In this document: positions 41,395-50,359 of the stretch, in pieces
Layout: each line of letters starts with the position of its first letter
Numbering within the stretch: position 1 is the stretch's first letter
Assembly (NCBI GenBank): GCA_002698995.1
Contig: PAAX01000026.1
Span: forward strand, 1-64,000
DNA from: Ignavibacteriota bacterium
GTDB lineage: Bacteria; Bacteroidota; Ignavibacteria; Ignavibacteriales; Melioribacteraceae
Reading direction: 5' to 3'
DNA: 64,000 nucleotides
The notes under the pieces: generated by a model
The model's input: only the letters and a program-made list of their open reading frames with translations
The model's database searches: none
What the model was told of the DNA's origin: nothing
Made by a program: the position numbers and the translations under genes

Positions 41395-44300
41395 TTAAGC
41401 CAAAACTCTATTTAGGCTGTCTAAAATTTTATCTCTTAAAACCGGCTTAGATATAAAATCATTAAATCCAGCCGCAATAAAATTATCCTTATCGCCGGGA
41501 AGTACGTATGCTGTAACCGCAACTATAGGCACATCTTGATATCCTGGAATCTGACGGATAAATCTTAATGTGTCTAAACCGTTATATTCCCCTTTTAGAT
41601 TTATATCAAGAATTATGAAATCAAATTTCTTGGATTTTATTAAAGGGAGTGCATCTTCCAGTCCGGTTGCATAACTGATAGATTTCAAATCTTTCATCTG
41701 AACTTTAAATAATGTCTGCGATTCAAACTGATCTTCTACATAAAGACATTCAAGCTGAGATAAATCCAATGCCTTTTCTTCAACCTGCGGTATTTCAGTT
41801 TTAGCAGGTTCAATTACTTTTTCTACCTTAGGTATTTCAATAGGCTTTTCTTTTTTTACTTCTTCGTATTTCGGAATTGGTATGGTATCAATTTTTTCTT
41901 TAACAAAATTCTCCGATGAAAATTCAAAAGGAACAATTATTTTAAAATCATCATTTGCCGAAGAATCAAAATCCAAACCTAAGTTGAGTACATCAAGTAA
42001 TCTTCTTACTAATCTAATTCCAAATCTGGACACCCCGTATTTACGCTTTAATTCATTTTCATCTTCAGTAAATATTTTCTCCAAGCCGGAAAGCAAATGA
42101 GGAGTAATACCATTTTTTTCATCTCTGATGGAGATGTAAGCATTGTCTGAATCAAACTTTGATGCCGATAAAAAGATTTTATCGTTCTTGGTAATTTTAA
42201 TAGCAATTGTAAGTATAAGATTTAGAAAACTTAATAATCTTTGTCTATCTGTATTAAATTCAAGAGAAGAAGAAATTTTACCGTAAGTAAGTTCTGTTTT
42301 TTCATCTTTACTTACTTTTTTAACAGAATCTTCGATATCATGAATTAGATCAACAAAACGAATATCGGACTTACTCAGTTTGAAATTATCGGCAATTAAC
42401 GAAGCATATTCTGCCGCAGAATCCATAAGAAGCATAAGGTTTTTATGATTCTCTTGAATGATCTGCGAAGCTTCAAGCTGATCTTTATCCGGATTATCAA
42501 CACTTTCAATTAATTCTTGAGCAAAACCTATAATTACATTTATAGGAGTAAGCAATTCATGAAATAAGTTTGATAAAAATGAAGTATCATAACTTTGAAT
42601 TTTATTTTCTGATACAAGTTTAAGCTCTTTTTTAGCTTCCTTAGGTTCCTGCTTTAAATTAATTGTTAGGTTAAATGATTCAATTTCACCTTCATAATTA
42701 ACAATTGGAAACGCATTTATTTCAGCAGGAATTTCTTCGTTGGTATATGTTTTTACTTTACTTTTTATTCTTTTCCCCTCTTTTTCATTTGAGTGAAAAA
42801 TTGAAGAATTGATAGAAGCACGCTCGCCGTCAGTAACCAAACTTAAAATTGATTTACCGATAATATCATCATATCTGTATCCAAGATTATTAACTACAGA
42901 TTTATTTACATAAGTGATAAATCCGTCTTTATCAGTTAATACAATAGGATCGGAAGTACTTTCAAAAGTAGCCTTGAATAATTGAATTTCCTTTTCTCTT
43001 TCAAGTTGTGGAGTTACATCTTTTATAATATTGAAATGAGCTTTTTTACCTTTAAAATCAATAGTTGATTTACTCATTTCTACAAGAACAGATTTACCAT
43101 TTTTAGTTTTATGCCTCCAAGGACCGCTGAATTCGCCATTGGTAGTACTTTTAAATTTTGCATTCTCAATAAGAGTTTGAATATCTTCGGGAGCATATAA
43201 ATCAGTTAAATCCATTTGAAGAAATTCATCTCTTGTATAGCCATACATTTTTAATGCAATTGCATTAACTTCCAAAAAACGCAGGTTGTCTATATCATAA
43301 ATAAATATTGCTTCGGGACTTGTATGCATTATCACGTCATACATGTTTTTATTCGCTTCTATTTGTGATTGATTAAATAATCTGCTGTCAAACAGCAGAA
43401 GAATATACTTTTTTTTTTCAGTTCCTACCTTGTAGAACGAAACCTTTTCAGAAATCTCAAAGTAATCCGGAACAATTTCAATAAAATTTCTCTCTTCCAA
43501 TAAATCAGAATTCCAAAACAACTGAATTTTCTTTATAGTTTCTTTTGAAAAGAAATCATTAACCGAAATATCCTTTAAATCTTTTTTTGAATTATAGAAA
43601 TGTTCAGTTACAAGTTCTAATTTATTTTCATTATTTATAAGCATTAGAGGATAAGGAAACTTAAGCAAAATTTCTTGATGGAAAGTTGATACTTCCAAAT
43701 CGGGAATTTTGTATGCTAAAGAAACAATCGCTTCAAGTTGATTATCAAAATTGAGCAGCGGAAATTTAACTAAGCTTAAGTCCTTCTCCTCTAAATATGC
43801 ACCCTCTACAACAAGTAATTTTTTGTTAGTTCTTATATAATTTTCAAAATCTATGGTCTGCTGTTCATCAGTTTTAAATTTTTCACTAAGATATGCTTCA
43901 TTAGCAATAATATACTTTTCTCTTATATCTTTTATGCTAAATGGTAACTTGTAGTTACTTAATTCTTTCTTAAGCTTTGCTTTTGAAATAATTGTGAATG
44001 GATAATTTTCTTCAATAAAATTAAAAATATCCAACAGATTTTTATCTTTAACAAAATCACTTACTTCATCAAAATTAATTTTGATTTGTTTTGGATTAAT
44101 CTTGTTCTCACTTAAAACCTGCCTGAGATAAACTAAATAATTTTGATCTTCCTCAATATTTACAACAGTAATTTGATAGTTCTTATTTTCAAATAAGAAA
44201 TAATCTTCAATATCATAACTTTCTGATTTTTGTCGGGATAAATAATCAATCCCCTTTTGAATTAATGAATAAAAGTTATTCCCTAATACTAAATTACCGT

Positions 44301-44427
44301 TATCACTTTTAAATAATTTCTCTGCTGAATTATTCTTATATAAAATATTCAGTTCGCTATCTACAATAAAAGCCGGATAACTAACTGCGTTATTAAGAAT
44401 GTTATATGTTGATTCTTTAATCTGCAT
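41395..44427 (-). CDS. Soluble PAS hybrid histidine kinase, ATP site degenerate
   Basis: A 1010-residue cytosolic protein with no transmembrane segment. It has an N-terminal PAS at about 1-110, an undefined region, PAS domains at about 360-480 (TSPEAIFIYDIDNLRFLEVN) and 485-605 (DPIVLTDKDGFITYVN), HisKA with H623 (LFHELLTPINV), a HATPase-like domain at about 700-830, a Pro/Glu/Lys-rich linker, and a C-terminal REC with D941 (FIILDINLKG). The HATPase boxes are poor: the N-box NA is IA, the DxGxG box reads DEKNGI, and the GxGLGL box reads GVSRFGIRL, so kinase activity is doubtful. Its ATG overlaps the FN3 lipoprotein stop (TAATG), tying it to the polysaccharide operon as last gene. It probably regulates polymer production. 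Confidence 0.85.
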   Translation of the reverse strand: MQIKESTYNILNNAVSYPAFIVDSELNILYKNNSAEKLFKSDNGNLVLGNNFYSLIQKGIDYLSRQKSESYDIEDYFLFENKNYQITVVNIEEDQNYLVYLRQVLSENKINPKQIKINFDEVSDFVKDKNLLDIFNFIEENYPFTIISKAKLKKELSNYKLPFSIKDIREKYIIANEAYLSEKFKTDEQQTIDFENYIRTNKKLLVVEGAYLEEKDLSLVKFPLLNFDNQLEAIVSLAYKIPDLEVSTFHQEILLKFPYPLMLINNENKLELVTEHFYNSKKDLKDISVNDFFSKETIKKIQLFWNSDLLEERNFIEIVPDYFEISEKVSFYKVGTEKKKYILLLFDSRLFNQSQIEANKNMYDVIMHTSPEAIFIYDIDNLRFLEVNAIALKMYGYTRDEFLQMDLTDLYAPEDIQTLIENAKFKSTTNGEFSGPWRHKTKNGKSVLVEMSKSTIDFKGKKAHFNIIKDVTPQLEREKEIQLFKATFESTSDPIVLTDKDGFITYVNKSVVNNLGYRYDDIIGKSILSLVTDGERASINSSIFHSNEKEGKRIKSKVKTYTNEEIPAEINAFPIVNYEGEIESFNLTINLKQEPKEAKKELKLVSENKIQSYDTSFLSNLFHELLTPINVIIGFAQELIESVDNPDKDQLEASQIIQENHKNLMLLMDSAAEYASLIADNFKLSKSDIRFVDLIHDIEDSVKKVSKDEKTELTYGKISSSLEFNTDRQRLLSFLNLILTIAIKITKNDKIFLSASKFDSDNAYISIRDEKNGITPHLLSGLEKIFTEDENELKRKYGVSRFGIRLVRRLLDVLNLGLDFDSSANDDFKIIVPFEFSSENFVKEKIDTIPIPKYEEVKKEKPIEIPKVEKVIEPAKTEIPQVEEKALDLSQLECLYVEDQFESQTLFKVQMKDLKSISYATGLEDALPLIKSKKFDFIILDINLKGEYNGLDTLRFIRQIPGYQDVPIVAVTAYVLPGDKDNFIAAGFNDFISKPVLRDKILDSLNRVLA

Positions 44428-46247
44428 TATAAATTAGGAATAGTTACTTGTACTTCGTTCGAATAATCCGAATAACCATTTGAGAATCTAGCTCTAACCC
44501 TATAAATATAAGTTAAAGTACGAGCTACGTTATTATCATTAAAACTTATCGATCCCCCTTGTCCGCTCTGTGCACCAATAATTTGATAAACAGAGAATGA
44601 AGCATCAAAACTTCTTCTTCTTTCCAGTTCATATACAATTTCGTTGTCATAAGGATCATTAAATTGTAAACTTACCTGCGTTGCTGTTAGGTTTGTAACA
44701 GTTAAAGTAATATCGGAAATAAATGAACCTTGAGTATTAACTTCATTGGAATAACTTGAGAAGAAGCTTCCTCTAAATGCTCTTACTTTGAAGAAATATT
44801 GGCTGTTGGGATTAGGCAGAGTAATTCTATCCGCAGAAACATTTACACCGTATGTTTTAAATAATTGATAAGTTCCAAGATTAGTTTCTTTAGCCCAAAG
44901 CTGAAATCCTTCTTCATCATCAGAATTATCATTCCAGAAAATGCTGTACTCGTTTGTTGATCCGCTTACGGGAAGAATGGTTAAGTTTGATGGAGCAATT
45001 GGAGCTACTTCTACAACTCTAGCGCTGTCAATATTAGAATATTGAGTGAAAAAACCTTCTGTTGAACTATGTCTAGCACGATAATAGTAAATATTACCCG
45101 CAGTTACATTTACATCAATTAATGAATCAATATCAGTTGCTGTTGAACCAATTGGCTCAAAATTATTTAAACTGTTTACGCTTCTTTCAACTAAGGTACC
45201 GTTTTCAAGTGCAGTTTTATCCTGCCATCTAACCAAAACATTTTTCTTATTTACTCTAAATGATGCTACCAAATTGCTAGGTGCAGGAACGTCAACATAA
45301 GAAGTTGTTAATGTAACAATATTCGACCAAACGCTTTGAGAGCTTTCGGTAAATGAAGCTATTCTATAACTGTAGGTTGTTCCTTGAAGAAGATTTCCAT
45401 CGGTGTATTCTCTTTCCAAAGGTCCGGTTATAGCGATCTGTGAAAAATCTCCTGTAGTTGGATTTGTTCTTTGAATTTTGAATCCAAGTACATTTGTACT
45501 TTGATCATTCACTTCCCAAGTTAATCTTATTGTTGAAGAACCGAGTATTTCTCCCGATAAAACAGGACCGCTGATAGTGCTTACTTCATTACTGAATGGT
45601 GAAGCACCATATTGATTGACAGCTCTAACCTTATAATAATAATCTAATACCGGTGATAAATTTTCGTCATTGGTTGAAATGGAATTTTCCGGTAAAGTTT
45701 TATAAAGAGAATAATTTGCATCAGCACCTACTTTTCTCCAGACTTCAAAAGATGATTCATTACTCGAACTATCATCCCAAAAAAGATTTATGGTTCTGTC
45801 GTTTATTTTTGTAAGCACTAAATTTGCCGGAGCTTTTGGGGGTTCTTTTGATTCGGAAACGTGAATATTTTCTTTTACTTCACTTGTTGTTATTACATTT
45901 TCTTGACTGTAAACATTTACATAATAACTGATTTTTGTGTTTATTAGAGAAGAGTCGATAATCAAAAAAAGTTTCGGATTTGTCCCGTCACTATTTTGAT
46001 TATACTGTTTTTGAAATTCATCATTAAGCCAAACTTCATATTTACTTAAACCTGAGCTGTTTCTACCCGCACTTGCTTCATATTGAATTTCATTTTCACC
46101 AACTTGAACCGTATCACCGTTATCCGGGAAAATTAATTTTATTGTAGGGGCAGTAGCTTGGGGACTATCAGTTATCGAATCAACACAACTAATAAAAAAA
46201 GATAAAAATATGATTAAGAAAAATATTTTAACGAACTTTTTTGCCAT
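44427..46247 (-). CDS. Lipoprotein with fibronectin type III repeats
   Basis: A 606-residue lipoprotein with lipobox FISC (C21). An N-terminal Ig-like domain (about 32-125) is followed by about five Fn3 domains, each beginning with AP.NL and carrying YYYKVRA, YSYRIAS, YYYRARH, YFFKVRA or YIYRVRA near its end. It is an extracytoplasmic scaffold, probably on the outer membrane. It sits 17 bp downstream of the NodB-like gene and overlaps the hybrid kinase gene, so it belongs to the polysaccharide operon. It may bind the polymer or link the export complex, as PelC-type lipoproteins do in another system, but it is unrelated to PelC in sequence. Confidence 0.85.
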   Translation of the reverse strand: MAKKFVKIFFLIIFLSFFISCVDSITDSPQATAPTIKLIFPDNGDTVQVGENEIQYEASAGRNSSGLSKYEVWLNDEFQKQYNQNSDGTNPKLFLIIDSSLINTKISYYVNVYSQENVITTSEVKENIHVSESKEPPKAPANLVLTKINDRTINLFWDDSSSNESSFEVWRKVGADANYSLYKTLPENSISTNDENLSPVLDYYYKVRAVNQYGASPFSNEVSTISGPVLSGEILGSSTIRLTWEVNDQSTNVLGFKIQRTNPTTGDFSQIAITGPLEREYTDGNLLQGTTYSYRIASFTESSQSVWSNIVTLTTSYVDVPAPSNLVASFRVNKKNVLVRWQDKTALENGTLVERSVNSLNNFEPIGSTATDIDSLIDVNVTAGNIYYYRARHSSTEGFFTQYSNIDSARVVEVAPIAPSNLTILPVSGSTNEYSIFWNDNSDDEEGFQLWAKETNLGTYQLFKTYGVNVSADRITLPNPNSQYFFKVRAFRGSFFSSYSNEVNTQGSFISDITLTVTNLTATQVSLQFNDPYDNEIVYELERRRSFDASFSVYQIIGAQSGQGGSISFNDNNVARTLTYIYRVRARFSNGYSDYSNEVQVTIPNL

Positions 46248-46264
46248 AATTATCCGTAGTTAAA

Positions 46265-48166
46265 TCAGCTTTCAATGTTTTCAAAATCTATTAAATATGA
46301 TCTTGTTTCACCTACATCTAAATCCTCTACATATAAATAAAGAGTGCTTGTATTTGAATCAAATGTATATTCAGGAATCTTTGTATTAATTATATCAGAA
46401 GATATTTCTACATTTTTAATCTGCTTATTAAGGTTAAGTTCAACGGTAAAATCAACATTTTCTCTTTTAGTTGGATTTGAAACTTCTACGGCAATTCTTC
46501 TCTTGCTTCTAGTTTCATATCTCATTTCAATGCCGCCTCTTCTTAACCACCAAACTGAAAGTTCATCAAAACTTGTAATCCAGTAATTATTATCCCGCAA
46601 GTATTTAACAATCGAGTTCATAACATTTACATATTCTGCACGAAGTTGATAATCGGTATGAACTTTAAAGACCAGTAATCCACCTTCAAATTTTATTCTA
46701 TCTATATCTTCTTCATATGTATATCTTTGAAATTCGGTATCGGTTAAACCATAATCTCTAACAATTTTGTAATCATCACGAGCAGTTTTGGTAAAGATCA
46801 TAATTGGTTTTCCATCACGAATTTCAATTTTGGGTACGGAACGATCTGTTAAAGAATCTGTTACAAGGAATCTCATATTTTCTTTACTCATTCCCTGCAG
46901 AGTATATTCGTTATAAAAACCGAACAAAGGCATTAGGGATTCAATAGGCTTATCCGCTAATTTGCTTAATGTATCTTTGGCAAAAGCTAAATCCGCAAAT
47001 TGAATTTCTTTATCATAGAATGCATTAATTGTATCATCTAATGAGAATAAAAATCCAACATCTACAACCGCACCAATATCCTGTGATTTACTGAGTGTTT
47101 TTATAATTCCTGGATATTCGGAAGCTTTAAGAGGATCAACAAAATATGTAGCTTGAATACTATTGTTCTTCAGAATCGGCAATAAATTAAGAGCATTATT
47201 AGGCTGTTCGGTTATCATAGGAACAATAACTGCTGCAGCTTCATACGGAGCCGGCCAATCTTTAACGTAGGCAGTTGGATTGTAAGTTAACCAGTTAAGA
47301 GAATTTCTAAAAAGTCTGTCAAAATAAATATAATCTTCCTGTTCACCAACAACAGAATTGAGTTCAAATCCGTACCATACAAATCTTCCTTTGCCATAAG
47401 TACCGTAGGCAATTCCAGCACTTTTTTGAATAGCTTCTTGAACTAAACCTTTTTCACGTCTGAAATCATACCAAAAACTAACTTGTGTGGTTCTTGGTTC
47501 AACAATTTCCACATAAATTGGTCTATCCCAAGTTGCAATATCTAAAGAATATCCGGTAGGAATTCCGGCAGTTAAAGGCAAGTTCCCTCTCAAAGTATGA
47601 ATCTTAGTTATTTCATCCGGTCTAATTTCCTTGTTAAACTTTAGACCAAAAACTTCAGTAACAAAGCTCCAGCCTCTCCATTTGGCTTCATCGGAAAATG
47701 TTGCGGTACCGCTGGTTGAAAAAACACTTCCCCCTCTTTCAATATATTTTTTCAGTTGAATAATTTCTTTATCACTTAAAGATTTTGAACCGGGGAGAAC
47801 AATAACTTTATAATCATAGTGCTGCCCCAATTCAATTGTCTGATCATTTATAATATCATAAGGAAATTTATTTGCTTTTAAGAAATTCTCCCAAGTATCA
47901 ATATTATCATTTAGCCAGGTGCTCCCTTCATCAAGCATATTTTGAGTATACTGCGAATAAAGTACAGCAACTTTATTCCTTTTATCCGAGGTAGAAATCT
48001 GCAGATTTTCGGGAGTTGGTAAAATTTCGGGGACTTTATAATTACCATATACATTTTTGATAACCAGCATAAAAACTAAAATGCCGGCAACAAGCAGAAC
48101 CATTCCGCTTAAAAATATAATAAGGTAATTAACCCTTAAGCCATATTTTCCTCTTTTTACCGCCAT
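46265..48166 (-). CDS. Membrane-anchored GATase-like plus NodB-like protein
   Basis: A 633-residue protein with an N-terminal transmembrane helix at about 15-37. A class-I glutamine-amidotransferase-like/beta-galactosidase A4-like domain spans about 65-290 (KVAVLYSQYTQN ... YKVIVLPGSKSLSDKEI ... YGKGRFVWYGFEL). A polysaccharide-deacetylase (NodB) fold follows at about 305-545 (AAAVIVPMITEQ ... ILKNNSIQATYFVD ... NNYWITSFDELSVWW), then a beta domain to the end. The order resembles PelA- and PgaB-type modification proteins. The NodB metal motifs TFDDG and HxxxH appear as VPMITEQ and VVDVGFLF, so deacetylation is doubtful. It overlaps the small single-span gene by 10 bp and is co-translated in the polysaccharide operon. 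Confidence 0.8.
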   Translation of the reverse strand: MAVKRGKYGLRVNYLIIFLSGMVLLVAGILVFMLVIKNVYGNYKVPEILPTPENLQISTSDKRNKVAVLYSQYTQNMLDEGSTWLNDNIDTWENFLKANKFPYDIINDQTIELGQHYDYKVIVLPGSKSLSDKEIIQLKKYIERGGSVFSTSGTATFSDEAKWRGWSFVTEVFGLKFNKEIRPDEITKIHTLRGNLPLTAGIPTGYSLDIATWDRPIYVEIVEPRTTQVSFWYDFRREKGLVQEAIQKSAGIAYGTYGKGRFVWYGFELNSVVGEQEDYIYFDRLFRNSLNWLTYNPTAYVKDWPAPYEAAAVIVPMITEQPNNALNLLPILKNNSIQATYFVDPLKASEYPGIIKTLSKSQDIGAVVDVGFLFSLDDTINAFYDKEIQFADLAFAKDTLSKLADKPIESLMPLFGFYNEYTLQGMSKENMRFLVTDSLTDRSVPKIEIRDGKPIMIFTKTARDDYKIVRDYGLTDTEFQRYTYEEDIDRIKFEGGLLVFKVHTDYQLRAEYVNVMNSIVKYLRDNNYWITSFDELSVWWLRRGGIEMRYETRSKRRIAVEVSNPTKRENVDFTVELNLNKQIKNVEISSDIINTKIPEYTFDSNTSTLYLYVEDLDVGETRSYLIDFENIES

Positions 48167-48642
48167 CTAAGGGGTTCTTCTTTCTTTTTGTTTTCAACTT
48201 TTTTCTGATCTACATAATTCTCAGTTGTATATCTAGAGAATTTTCTACCGGAAGGAGTAAATCTTTCCGATTCTCCGGTTTCTCTGCCAGAAGGTCTTTG
48301 ATATTTAGTCTCCGAATAAGAACCGCTGGAAGTTGAAGGAGAAACAAAAGTAGGACGCATTTCAGGACCTTCTTCTCTAACGTCTGTATATCTTCTTGTT
48401 TCGTAAATCGATTCTCTTGTTGGAGCTCTTTCTTCAATAATAGTTCTTCTGGTTTCACCTTGTGCACCGGCTAATTGCGCTGGCGCTACTAATTCACCAG
48501 GAATAGCAGAAGGCTGAGCTGCCTGGGCAGTTCTTCCCTTTCTTTCTCTAATTTTATAAAGTATGTATGCACCAACAGCAAGAATAAATGTAGAAATTGT
48601 TGCTACAAGAATTATAAGTGAAAGTATTGGAATTAATTCCAT
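48157..48642 (-). CDS. Small single-span membrane protein with disordered tail
   Basis: A 161-residue protein with one transmembrane helix at about 3-30 (IPILSLIILVATISTFILAVG) followed by a basic, Pro/Ser/Arg/Glu-rich cytoplasmic-type tail without predicted structure. It is placed directly after the GT2 synthase gene (18 bp) and before the NodB-like gene (10-bp overlap). PgaD, a short membrane protein that supports PgaC, holds the same position in pga operons, so an accessory role to the synthase is plausible. There is no sequence resemblance to PgaD that I can see. Arg-rich tails can contact nucleotides or lipid head groups. Confidence 0.75.
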   Translation of the reverse strand: MELIPILSLIILVATISTFILAVGAYILYKIRERKGRTAQAAQPSAIPGELVAPAQLAGAQGETRRTIIEERAPTRESIYETRRYTDVREEGPEMRPTFVSPSTSSGSYSETKYQRPSGRETGESERFTPSGRKFSRYTTENYVDQKKVENKKKEEPLRWR

Positions 48643-48660
48643 TTTATTTCTCCAATAAAT

Positions 48661-50115
48661 TTATTTTTTAGCTAATGCAGGAGTAGGAGTAGTTGCCGCA
48701 CCTGCTGCCGGTTTTTTCTGCTGACCAAAACCAACTCTTTCCAGTTTTCCCCAATCCATTTTAATACCAAGAAATTCTTCAATAGTTGCCATTGCTTTGG
48801 TAACATCAATAAATACAATAAAGACTAATCTGTAAATTAAAGCATAAGGTACCAATCTGAATTCCTCTTTTTCAGCAGCAATACAATATATTGCCGCCAT
48901 TAAATCGAGTACCATAATACCAAGCCACCAGAAAAATATAAGGCTTGACATTCCGTACAGTAACGCAACAATAATAAAGAAAATATTAGCGAAAATGTTC
49001 ATAGCAGGCCAAATGAGAGCCTCATAAAACATCGTCCATAAAATTAGTGTGTTATTAAAATTAAGTGTTGGATTAAATATATGTTTCTTATGTTTTCTGA
49101 TAGCTTGAAGAATTCCGCGTGTCCAGCGGTATCTTTGTTTCAATAATTGATGAAGTTTAACCGGAGCTTCTGTATAAGCAATACAATTAGGTTCATATTG
49201 TATTTTCCAGCCTTTAGCTAGAATTTTAAGAGTCATATCGGCATCTTCTGCAAAAGTATCACTTGAATAGAAACCGGCATCTCTTAATGCTTTCTTTCTG
49301 AATATTCCAATAGGACCTGGAATAATATTTACCATTCTGATATAACCCTGCGCACTTCTGGCAAGATTCAAGCCTTCAATGTATTCAAGTGCTTGAAGAT
49401 CAGTTAAGAATTTTTTTCTATTTTCAATTTTTACATTCCCGGCAACAGCACCAACTTCAGGATCAATAAAATGTCTTAATCCCATTTTCAATGTATTTTC
49501 TGAAAGCTGCGAATCACCATCCATACACAAAACAAAATCAGCTTCAGAATACTGAATGCCGGCGTTTAATGCTTTTGATTTTCCACCGTTCGGTTTATTT
49601 ATAAGAGAAACTTTTACAAGACTTGTTCTTCCCTGTCTGTAACCGACTAAAGTTTCAGCAACTTCGGCAGTGTTATCTTTTGAACCATCATTAACAATTA
49701 GAATTTCATAATTAGGGTAATCTAAATCGAGCAGAGAAGAAATTGAATCAGCTAAAACTTTTCCTTCGTTATAAACCGGAACAATAATAGAGACAAAAGG
49801 ATAATAACCATCCTTCTCTTCAACAGTATATTTTGTAATGTACAAGTAAGCTAAAACAAGAATTGAAAAATATCTGAACATCAATACAAATAAGAAAATT
49901 ACAAGAGAAACTATAGAAGAATATACAAATAAACCGCTCCAGGATAATACTGTTAACGGAAGTGTAAAAAGGATTATTAAAATTAAGACAAGTGATAAAA
50001 CCCCGGTAATAATAATAGTACGAAGTTTTTCACTTCCTTCATTTCTGTGAGGAGGTTTAATTTCTCGGTTATCTAATACTACCTGTAATTTTTCTATTTT
50101 TTGTTTTATTGACAT
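48661..50115 (-). CDS. Processive GT2 polysaccharide synthase (PgaC/cellulose-synthase-like)
   Basis: A 484-residue inner-membrane glycosyltransferase with two N-terminal transmembrane helices (about 32-55, 60-93). The GT-A catalytic domain at about 105-335 has D143 (VNDGS), D199 and D201 (MDGDS), catalytic-base motif AED (D291) and QRYRW (327-331), the full processive-synthase signature. A C-terminal membrane bundle (about 350-445) and an Ala/Pro tail follow. Size matches PgaC/IcaA rather than BcsA, and there is no PilZ domain. It should polymerise a beta-linked sugar from a UDP-sugar and extrude it across the inner membrane. It could be a poly-GlcNAc or a cellulose-like synthase; the neighbouring GH9 hints at the latter. 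Confidence 0.92.
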   Translation of the reverse strand: MSIKQKIEKLQVVLDNREIKPPHRNEGSEKLRTIIITGVLSLVLILIILFTLPLTVLSWSGLFVYSSIVSLVIFLFVLMFRYFSILVLAYLYITKYTVEEKDGYYPFVSIIVPVYNEGKVLADSISSLLDLDYPNYEILIVNDGSKDNTAEVAETLVGYRQGRTSLVKVSLINKPNGGKSKALNAGIQYSEADFVLCMDGDSQLSENTLKMGLRHFIDPEVGAVAGNVKIENRKKFLTDLQALEYIEGLNLARSAQGYIRMVNIIPGPIGIFRKKALRDAGFYSSDTFAEDADMTLKILAKGWKIQYEPNCIAYTEAPVKLHQLLKQRYRWTRGILQAIRKHKKHIFNPTLNFNNTLILWTMFYEALIWPAMNIFANIFFIIVALLYGMSSLIFFWWLGIMVLDLMAAIYCIAAEKEEFRLVPYALIYRLVFIVFIDVTKAMATIEEFLGIKMDWGKLERVGFGQQKKPAAGAATTPTPALAKK

Positions 50116-50359
50116 AATTAGATATTATTTTAAATTTTATAAGACAATAACAATGCCAAAATACAAAAACTCCAATTTTTATCTATTTTCGAATTTTCAT
50201 CTTTCGCAATAGTCTTATTTTGATACATTATTCCTTGTTTGACGCAATTTCCCAAATAATTTGTTTTGAATATAATACTTTAATTAAGCTATTGCAATAA
50301 AATAAGTTAAACAATATTTCTAAAGTAAAATCACAATAAAACTTATCTAAGTTAATAAA

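Noticed and set aside
48661-50115. Bacterial cellulose synthase BcsA
   Set aside because: It is much shorter than BcsA, has no PilZ domain and has no BcsB gene beside it. It is closer to PgaC-type synthases by layout.
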